A stretch of DNA of 64,000 nt, from assembly GCA_963970005.1 (NCBI GenBank), contig CAXAMN010021112.1, positions 578,287-642,286 on the forward strand. Direction: 5' to 3'. The position numbers were made by a program, and so were the translations under genes. Within the stretch, counting starts at the first letter, position 1. Every line of letters starts with the position of its first letter. The notes beneath the pieces are model-generated. The model saw only the letters and a program-made list of their open reading frames with translations, made no database searches and was not told where the DNA came from. This stretch comes from Durusdinium trenchii. Its lineage: Eukaryota > Sar > Dinophyceae > Suessiales > Symbiodiniaceae. Below, in pieces: positions 56,363-64,000 of the stretch.

Positions 56363-56716
56363 TTAAAGCGTGAGTGATCTCGCTTCTTCCTGCAGCTTGT
56401 CTCGCGCCGACGGAGTCCATGGATTGAGTTCCTCGTCTTCCGAATCTAATGCTTTATCGGCGTCCTCCTTTGATGGCTCGACCGTTGAAAGCACTTCATC
56501 AAACCCTACCCCAAAACGCGGCGCCGAAACTTCCTTAAGTTGCAAAGGTTCCTGCAAACTCACCAATTCAGCAGGCCTCTCCATGAGTTCTGCTCTTGGC
56601 ACATCGCTCCTCGGAGGCGGGCCAGGAATCGGAACAGGGGCTTCAGTCGGACGACCGCGGGATGAGCTGCTTCCACCTGATGATGCAGGCATTGCAACAC
56701 AAACCGTTTCGGACAT
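56363..56716 (-). pseudogene. copia-2 Ser/Pro/Glu-rich linker
   Basis: This 117-codon frame lies between protease and integrase, with GGSSSSRGRP, PIPGPPPRSDVP and an acidic DSEDEELNPWT. It looks like a disordered spacer of the polyprotein and has no recognisable domain. Confidence 0.45.
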
Positions 56717-56957
56717 GATTGGGACGTTTTCATGAACTCGATCTGCATATTACATTTTAGCTGACTCTGGAACATGATGCACTACTTCCCCACCCCTATC
56801 CGCTTTGACAAGATACGGGAGTTGCCCCGAGAACCAAACAAAAGGCCTTTGGTGTTCGTTCACTTGGATACCTACCGAAAATGCGCGCGGGCAATCTTTG
56901 AGGGTTTCAAATGTATTTCTTCCCGACAGACTACCTTCCAGTGTAGTCGCCTGCGTG

Positions 56958-57491
56958 CTAGGCTTCTTCCCACCCCCCCGTCGAAAACTGAATCTCCTCA
57001 GGCGCATCGGTGATGAAATCCTGAAATTCAACAGGCATTGTCTTTGACGAACTGAGATTGCGGCCCGTGCCAGTATCAAGAAGAAATTCCTGATTCACTT
57101 GCGGCGACACTGGAATAACGCATGCTGCAATGGCAGTGAACACCTTGATGGCTTTCTCAAACACTCCGACCCTACAGGCAATGTTGAGCCTGTGCTTTGG
57201 CTTGTGAGGTGGCGACTTCAAGAACTCCCTACATGCACGTCTGGCTTGTGAAAACACCCCCTTGGCAAAGGGCTCACTCGTGGAACGATCGACGACCTCT
57301 CCTGTCTGGAAGATACTGACGTGGCCGAAGGACCTGAACCTTTGGCTTTGCACTTGCCTTGGATGTCGTCTGCAACAACTGAGGCTTTGGTGCCACTGCG
57401 GATGAAGACGCCGACTGTGAAGCTTCAGGTGGGACACTGACAGACGGTTCACGATACTCCGGAGAAGAACGGGCCTTTGCGGCCGTTCCAA
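56958..57491 (-). pseudogene. copia-2 aspartic protease
   Basis: This 177-codon frame ends with EFLLDTGTGRNLSSSKTMP, the D-T-G catalytic motif in a hydrophobic strand, then EFQDFITDAPEEIQFSTGG. The continuation of the domain (IQVNEHQRPFVWFSGQLPYL then HHVPESAKM) lies in another frame at 56750-56850, so one frameshift splits it. It would mature the polyprotein. Confidence 0.75.
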
Positions 57492-57621
57492 AACCCCTGT
57501 GATCTCAACCGATGACTCTCATCTCCCAAACTGTCGCTCCCTGCAAGACGGAATCAATGACCTGGAACTTCCACTGAGGCACGTATTGATATCCAGACTG
57601 AGACACCCAAGGGTACCTTAC

Positions 57622-57813
57622 CTAATAGTGTCCTTGACTGATACCCTCGTTGATGTGCCGAACCTTTACTGCAAGTCCCCTCCGGCCTCCTCTTGGAGCT
57701 CTGATGGCCCTCCAAAGAGAACGAGGAATCTGCCGCTTCGGTTCCGGTTCAAGAGCTTCGTCAAGATAATCGTTCACGTATGGATTGTAGGAAGCTATGG
57801 CGTCAAAAAGCTC
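57622..57813 (-). pseudogene. copia-2 gag-like fragment
   Basis: This 63-codon frame between stops contains ELFDAIASYNPYVNDYLDEA then LEPEPKRQIPRSLWRAIRAP, similar to the pre-protease region of dinoflagellate copia polyproteins as I recall them. A spliced-leader-like 11-mer lies about 80 nt upstream (57893-57903). Assignment rests on resemblance and on its place just before the protease. Confidence 0.5.
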
Positions 57814-58328
57814 CTACGGCTGATAACCACAAGAAAGTGGCTCAGCAACGACGAAAAAGCAACACGGACGCGTCGCTCCTTTTTACCCTTGAGCCAAATA
57901 GTCCGGTTGCATGAATGCTATCTGGACGAACGGCGATCGAATGCTATTGGTTTACCTCGCAACTGGTCATACTTGGGCACTACTCATGCTACTTTTGGAA
58001 GCCAATAAGATTTCCAGGAACACATGCATCAGTGCTGGGTGAATTTGGTGAAAGCTGGTTGTGCCAATGCACTGGTTGAACATGTCTTGGTTGGTGTATC
58101 ATTCAGAATCTTTCTACTCCTTCATGTGATATCATTTCTGGTGGAGATGCGAAGCCCCCAACCTTTTTCGCAAGAAACACTCAACTAGCGAGTGCTGACT
58201 TCACTTCCTTGGATGACAAGTCCTGCTTTCCCGGACAAGGCTTCATCTTGCTTAGTACCCGACTGAGTCCCAAAAGCTGAATTGATCCAATGAAAACACC
58301 AGTAAGTGCTTAAGGTTTTAGCCTCATA

Positions 58329-58413
58329 TACCAGCTGCCTCTTCCATTGGGTCACCAATGGACAACCCTACACTACTTATAGGTCTCCATTGGACACCCA
58401 TTGGAAGCGTTAG
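58329..58413. repeat. MITE-like family C variant
   Basis: Begins TACCAGCTGCCTCTTCCATT and ends CCCATTGGAAGCGTTAGGTA. Two inverted CCATTGG blocks lie inside. Confidence 0.5.
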
Positions 58414-58615
58414 GTATATTTAGATGTCTTTAGCTTGTCTCTCCCTCCCTCTCTCTCTCTCTCTCAGTCAGGAGGGGTTTCTCGAAAAAAAATAAGATAT
58501 CCAGCAAGAGATCCTGAACAGTGTTACAAGGGGAGGAGAAGCACCGTACCTTTATCCCGAGCCTCAACCCATTACCATAAGAACCCCTAGTATGACCACT
58601 CCGTCTGGGGAATAA

Positions 58616-59170
58616 TCACTCCAACATACGCAAAAACAAGTCTGGCCAGAAGTGGTCCACTGTCAGCTCCGCCGGGGCCCGCGAAAAGCGGCCGGCCTTC
58701 ATAACATCCTCCAGAGTCCTGGCCATGTCTGGCATGTCTTGGGATTCAGTTCCAACAGCGTGGAATGGGACTGGACCAAGCTTCGAGCGAGCGAGCTTGC
58801 CCAGTGTTCGTGAGTCCGAAAGACTCGATTCAAGAAAGAATTCTAAGAATTCATGTCTAAAACCCGAACCTCTGACTCCCTCAGCTGGAACAAAACAGGC
58901 TAACCCGAACTTTCCACCTGTTCTGTCTGTGGGGAAAAAGTTCCATCTGATTGGACCTGGATGGGTTGACTCGACCTGACTCGACTCGGTCGATGGAAGC
59001 GCGACCAAGTGGGGGGACTCCACGTGGGGCGTCTGCGACACGGCGCCGTTCTCGCGCGACGGTGGTGGGTTTTCGAGGAAGGTCTTTCGGTCTTTCTCGG
59101 TTTCGGCGGGTTGGCGGGTTCGTTCTTTTTCAGGCATGTGGCAGGCCCGGCTGGAGTGGTCTGACGTCAT
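58616..59170 (-). CDS. Unrecognised open frame, 184 codons
   Basis: This is the longest minus-strand frame outside the retroelements. It is mixed polar with EFLEFFLESSLSDSRTLGK and TLEDVMKAGRFSRAPAELTV near its end. No domain, signal peptide or membrane helix is evident. At this length and base composition it could still be chance, or contain an exon. No function is assigned. Confidence 0.25.
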   Translation of the reverse strand: MTSDHSSRACHMPEKERTRQPAETEKDRKTFLENPPPSRENGAVSQTPHVESPHLVALPSTESSQVESTHPGPIRWNFFPTDRTGGKFGLACFVPAEGVRGSGFRHEFLEFFLESSLSDSRTLGKLARSKLGPVPFHAVGTESQDMPDMARTLEDVMKAGRFSRAPAELTVDHFWPDLFLRMLE

Positions 59171-59433
59171 GTGATCCGATGTTCCTGAATTTACTTGCTT
59201 CAGTCGCTCAAAATATAGTCTAACCGGACGTTATAGGGTACTCAAATGGAGTCATGCTGCATCTCCAGATAGGACACCCCCCGACAGCCAGGTCCGGAAA
59301 CCAAGTCCAGTTCGACGATCTTTGAAAAACCCAAGTTCTCGGGAAAACAACAATGTTGGCAATGATAAAGGGATATAAAAGGCTACGATGAAATGCACGG
59401 TGTCTGCAACTTTGTTGGAAAAAGATACCCATA

Positions 59434-59535
59434 CCCAGACACTCCATGGGACTGGTATATTTACCTCATTGGAGTGGTTTGGGGGGATCAATGTAGGCAT
59501 ACATATATATATATATATCCCATGGAGTGTCTGGG
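59434..59535. repeat. MITE-like family A, copy with perfect 18-bp inverted ends
   Basis: The 102-bp unit has perfect terminal inverted repeats CCCAGACACTCCATGGGA. The core contains GGAGTGGTTTGGGGGGATCA and a TA microsatellite. It is flanked by ATA on both sides. It has no coding capacity. Confidence 0.8.
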
Positions 59536-61004
59536 ATATATTCATACCATTCTTAGGGAGCTATTGTTGACTCTCAGACCACTGCAGGTTTCCTAAATAA
59601 AGGATCGATCGAATGGGTCAGACGGTCGTCGAATGGGTCAGGTTGCCCACTTGACGGAGACTCTTAAGTACTTCAATTGGTCAGTTTCGTGGACACACCC
59701 AAGACATGCAATGCAGCAATTCGATGTTATATCAGATTGCTATTAGCATGTTCAGAAGATCAAAATGCAAAGAGCCTCTGAAATCTTTGCACACGGGCAA
59801 ATGCTTCCTATAGTCTATCCACCACGAGCCAATCTTCTTTAGGAAGGTGTCTGCCGCTTCCAGGCATCCGGCACGGCTCTGCTCCACCGCCACACCCGGC
59901 TCTCCGGGCGTGGAACGGAACACCGCCACACCCGTTCGGTTCCTCGCTCGCGCGTCCGTTCGGCCTCACACGCACTGTGACCTTCTCATGGGCATGGCGA
60001 TGGGCCTTCCTCGGTCGGTCGTTGCGCGGAAGGCGAGGGAGGTGGAGCGGAGCGCGGGTTGGGCTGCCAACGGTGTCTGAGAGGCTCGATTGGGGAGAGC
60101 CATGTTTCATGGGGGGTACCCCCAATTTTCCGGGAAAACATGAGTTGTTGAATCCTAAATCCCTCCGTAACTTGTGGCACCCCCCATAATCCCTTCTAAG
60201 GCCCGCCCAACCAGACCATCCCATGGTCAGAGCTGGATGAAAAGGTCATTGATGGTGACAACGTCTGGGCCCTGGGGAGACCTGGCCGACCTGTGAGTTG
60301 GGGCATCAACAATGGGTCCGGTCCGATAGGATGTCTTAGGGCAAAGCCCTGGGCAAAAACCCCTTGTTGACTCCCCTATTGGTTTTCTTGTTAGTGAACC
60401 GACGGGCATCTACTCTGACCCTTGGATGCTCCTCCTTCTAAAACTGGTCTGAATGGTGCACATGCCAATTCCATCCAATTCCAATGTGTCCCTTTTCTTT
60501 GCTCACAGTGCTCACATCACTTCCCGGACAAAATTCTTTCTCCCCCCCCAAAAAAAAACTCACCCGCTGTTGCTCCCAAAAAAACACGCAGACGTTGGAA
60601 CACCGAGTGGCTCCGCGGTCTCAGAGGCATGCGACGCCTTCGACTGATTGGAATGCTCCGAGTGCACCTCCTCCGCTCCGCACAACTCCCATTGCATTTG
60701 GATTAAAGACTCTCCATGCCACACCTCCCACATTTGTTGCTTTTACAGTATAGAGAATTCACAAATGGATACAAATGGTACGCCACACATGGTTGCAAAT
60801 GCACGATTCAATGATATTCCATCCCACATTCAAATAATTCCCTCATCTACATATACCATATGTACCCATATCCGCTGCAATGTCGGGTGTCCCTTCACTC
60901 ACACGAAAGTCAAACCTGTACGGGTCAGGAACTGACCTCAGAAATACAGGAGTTGGTCAAGTCATACAAGTACAAACACTACAAAAAAGGAGGTCAGTTT
61001 GACC

Positions 61005-61106
61005 AGGTTGGAGGCCATCGCCATCGCTAGTAGGTTGGAGGCCATCGCCATCGCTAGTAGGTTGGAGGCCATCGCCATCGCTAGTAGGTTGGAGGCCATC
61101 GCTAGT
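61005..61106 (+). repeat. 27-bp minisatellite, about 3.8 copies
   Basis: Three perfect 27-bp units (61005-61031, 61032-61058, 61059-61085) are followed by a 21-bp unit missing six bases (CCATCG). Each unit starts AGGTTGGAGGCCATCG. Being a multiple of three it is open in several frames: RLEAIAIAS repeats on plus, NLLAMAMAS on minus. Confidence 0.92.
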
Positions 61107-61717
61107 AGGTTTGGTCCTGGGTCAGACTGGACTTGTAGGGAACCATCCCCCATCACCGCTTCCCCCGCTCCTCTACGGCACTCGGCGGAGGCTTCACGCG
61201 GGTCGAGGTGGGGTGCCGAGCGGCAGCTCGGACTGAGGGGCGCTTGAGGTGGGAAGCCAAAGAGCTCCTTGGAGAGGTGGGACCAAAAGCAGGTCAACCG
61301 AGCGGATCCGAAAGGCTCTGGAGCCTCTGAGTTAGAGAGGTAACACAACTGCGTGCTTTTAGGAAGCTGCTCTTGACCTCTTGACACGTCACCCCCTCCC
61401 CAACACCGGTGAAGGCAGTGACGTCAGTCAGGACCCGAACGCGAAAAGACTCAGCCGACAACGGTTGCAAAAACCACCTGACAAGCCTGGTTTCTCTGCG
61501 GAAGAGGGCAATCATCGAAGCCACCCTACAAGTCAATTCGACCTCATTTTACTGGGGATGGTCATACAAACCAATACTTAAGGAGGTTAAGGACCAGGTT
61601 TTACCGGGTCAGACTGGACGAACGTACGGCCAGACTCTACCAGGCACCCGACCCTGCCAGGCGTCTTGAGACCATCTCGGAGGGTGCAAACGTAGTGGGC
61701 TGCTATGTAACACAGGT

Positions 61718-61771
61718 TAAGTGACCTCATAGGACCCTACTGGGGTACCTATAGGATAAGCTATAGGGTTC
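61718..61771 (+). repeat. Dispersed repeat family E, copy 2
   Basis: Reads TAAGTGACCTCATAGGACCC then TACTGGGGTACCTATAGG and CTATAGGG. It is in opposite orientation to copy 1. Confidence 0.78.
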
Positions 61772-61934
61772 TTCAACCACAGCTGGATGTAACTTGCTAC
61801 GATTTTGCTTTGCAAACGTTTGGGACGTCACGTCTTTTGCGTCGAAACCCACCGACGGACCCATCCTTCGTGAAAACAAGGCGGAAAGGGGGTCCGTCTT
61901 TATCCGGGCGGATGACTTCGAAGCCCAAAGAACT

Positions 61935-62038
61935 CCCCTAGCCGAAGGGCTCCGGTCGTCCCTTCGTTTCGAAAGTGGAACTGGGGTGGGTGCCCAGTCA
62001 CACCTTCTGAGGAGGCACGACCGGAGCCCTAAGGCTAG
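61935..62038. repeat. MITE-like family B, diverged copy
   Basis: Ends CCCCTAGCCGAAGGGCTCCG and CGGAGCCCTAAGGCTAG with the shared core CTGGGGTGGGTGCCCAGTC and CACCTTCTGAGGAGG. Confidence 0.6.
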
Positions 62039-63821
62039 CCTTCGGTTCAACACGCTTGAACATGATGCGTCCAATCCAATTGCTTGGTGTTTAAGTGTGC
62101 GTGCCGTCGAATCCTTCGTAAAACCATGGTGCTTCGGGATTCGGGCGATGAAATCAATTTCCCAGAGGCTCATGGACCCTCAAACTGCTACATGTTTGAG
62201 GTCCCAAACCCTGGCTGTGAGGGTCAAAACCCCAGCTATGAAGGTCCAACGAGCCTCTGGGTTGGAAGAAATGGGAAGAATGGTTGTTCCATGTTGTTCC
62301 AAAGGCTCCATGGAACTGGGAACCGCGGCTTAAACCACCGCCTGGCCGATCTTACTCCCAGACAGCTTGTGTCTGGGTGATAGTCCTCCGGAGTCGACGA
62401 TGTTTGCTCTGACGAACGGTGGAGCTGATTTCAGATCACCTGATTCTTCGCCCCAAGGGCCTCAAGGGTGAAAACACGGCAATCGCCAACCCAGATGGGT
62501 TCAGAAAAGAAACAGCTCTGAAATGCCTGACATGGTGCCGAAATCGGCAACCCAAACCTGCAGGACTCTCTCTCTCTCTCTCTCGCCCAGGACCCGCCAA
62601 GACACTCAATCACACCAGACATTCGGCTCATCCAGGACTGGAAACGCCGAGACGCCCGGAGATCCGAAGGGTCCGAAGGGTTGGCGGGTTGGCCTTTGAA
62701 GGGATAAGACTGGACTTAGATAAGACTGGATCACCATGGATCACCCCAAATGGCGAACCTCGATCACCTGGCGACTCTCCTGGCCCAGAATCACCTGTGG
62801 ACCCCAAACCTGATGAAGCCCGTACCCGAATCACCTGGCCAGTCCAACGTTCCACGCTCCGGCCCTCACCGAAGGGGGAGAAGCCTCCGTCCAAAAGGGG
62901 GATCCAAGAGCTGGTTTCCCATGAGTTCGGAATCCAGAAGTGTTTGTTTTCTCATCAGTTCGGAGACACAGGAAGCACCATGGTTTTCCCATCAACTGTT
63001 CCATGTACTGTTGGACGGAGACACCTCGGTGTACACCGAATCACTGGGACACCTCGGTGCTTTCTTCGGTGGATCTGGCCTCTGGGCTGCTCCGCAATAT
63101 CTCTCAGACCATTCAAGTATGAAAGAATTGCAGTATGAACGTACCTCATGTACAAACCAGATTACATGAGACTATCTCTTATCTCATTTACTGAGATTGT
63201 CTAATACATGGTGCATTTACCTCATTTGAGACTTCCTTTATGTATGCAACTATTCCATACTATTCCATACATCATGAATGGATAGCCTGAGTCCTGATGT
63301 AAGATCTATGCCAGCACCTTCCAACAGGTCACCAATGGTTCGACCTGGTCTCGTGCCCGGACCCCAACCCTCGAACTTGGAGACTTGTTGGAGGAAGCTG
63401 CAGCAGAGAATGGCATCCGGTTGATCGGAAACGGACAGCGTGGCAGCCGTAGGGTTTCAGCCCACCAGCTCCAGAGCTCGGGGTGCGGAGGTAGTCGGGG
63501 TGCCTATGGGTGCCCCTGTCACATCCACTCACTGGATGGGACGAGCCACACCACCCCCTTGCAACTCCTGACAAATCCACGCTAAGGGTCCAGGACCATC
63601 TGTTTCTCGGATGTCCTTTGGCTCTCTGGTTTCGTACGTGCTCACCTCCACCATCCTCAGGTACCCGGACCTTATGGGTAAGTATCAAACCGAACACCAA
63701 AGCAACGAGGGAGTCAATTTGGACCCTGCATCTCAAAACCCTTCACCTGTGAGATCTATCCCAAAGAAATCCTGTAAGGCGGCCGCGCGTTCACGCGCGA
63801 CGACGGCTCGCGCGTTCGCGC

Positions 63822-63872
63822 GACGGCCTCCATGAGTTCAGCCAGTTGCAGGTCCCGGTCCTTCAGGATCTC
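63822..63872 (-). CDS. Possible exon encoding a coiled-coil segment
   Basis: After TGCAAG|GAG the minus strand reads EILKDRDLQLAELMEAV, 17 codons with coiled-coil heptad character, ending at a GC donor (GTC|GCGCGA). The acceptor and donor style equals that of the channel exons. It could be an N-terminal exon of that gene or part of another; no family is named. Confidence 0.35.
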
Positions 63873-64000
63873 CTTGCAGGTCCGTGTCGACGTCTGTCGA
63901 GACCTTCGGTCGACTCGACGAACCTTGCTCCTTTTCGAATGAAAAGCACCCAGACGTCAGAAGGAAAGACTTTGGTGGCGGAGTGAGGGTCAAAGCTTCG

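Larger units (their letters stand above)
52418..57813 (-). mobile_element. Second copia-like retrotransposon, heavily decayed (copia-2)
   Basis: Minus-strand pieces read in copia order: gag-like, protease (DTGTG), integrase, an extra PC/EW domain, RT (YVDD) and RNase H start. They are broken by many frameshifts. It is clearly different from copia-1: other protease, no SAP motif, an extra domain. I could not find LTRs or a target duplication, so the coordinates are those of the coding remains only. Confidence 0.85.
57814..63821. other. No recognised gene; repeats and one orphan frame
   Basis: It contains MITE-like copies, the 27-bp minisatellite and the 184-codon frame, listed separately. Plus-strand frames of 179 and 239 codons at 61794-62333 and 62419-63138 cross repeats and show no domain. 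Confidence 0.45.

Noticed and set aside
60601-60705. Arginine-rich plus-strand stretch (GMRRLRLIGMLRVHLLRS) resembling a voltage-sensor S4
   Set aside because: No flanking membrane segments or phase-compatible exons on the plus strand; the arginine spacing is irregular.
61005-61106. Repeat array considered as CRISPR
   Set aside because: Units are contiguous without spacers and the genome is eukaryotic; it is a minisatellite.

Overview
The window looks like nuclear DNA of a dinoflagellate, most likely of the Symbiodiniaceae/Suessiales type. Five things point there: coding density is very low; a minus-strand gene is cut into many tiny exons with mostly GC-AG introns and acceptors always followed by G; there is a 14-nt relict of the dinoflagellate spliced leader; two decayed Ty1/copia retrotransposons have dinoflagellate-style polyproteins; and the spacers are full of short palindromic MITE-like repeats. 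Most open frames of 60-130 codons here are chance or shadows and are not reported.

Layout. (1) 1-11,625: no gene recognised, only scattered MITE-like repeats and microsatellites. (2) 11,631-18,149: a complete but decayed minus-strand copia element. It has unusually short 63-bp LTRs, a matching 5-bp target duplication (CATCG), an initiator-tRNA-like primer site, gag, protease, a SAP-like motif, integrase, RT, RNase H and a 3' membrane/acidic reading frame. (3) 18,155-27,422: no recognised gene. (4) 27,423-48,930, minus strand: about 18 exons (24-106 nt each) of a six-transmembrane voltage-gated cation channel, S1 to S6 with voltage sensor and pore, followed by two canonical EF-hands. I reconstructed it by hand from family resemblance plus reading-phase agreement at successive junctions. 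The N-terminus, S1-S2 loop and S6-EF linker are not located. A relict-spliced-leader processed pseudogene (about 35.48-35.93 kb) and several MITEs sit in its introns. (5) 48,931-52,417: no recognised gene. (6) 52,418-57,813: a second, more decayed minus-strand copia-like element with an extra 'PC...EW' domain between integrase and RT. (7) 57,814-64,000: repeats, one unrecognised 184-codon frame, a 27-bp minisatellite, and one exon-like piece at the far end.

The only host gene I can name is the channel. Its EF-hands suggest a cation channel modulated by cytosolic calcium. Retroelements, processed cDNA and MITEs account for much of the rest and for the inflation of its introns.
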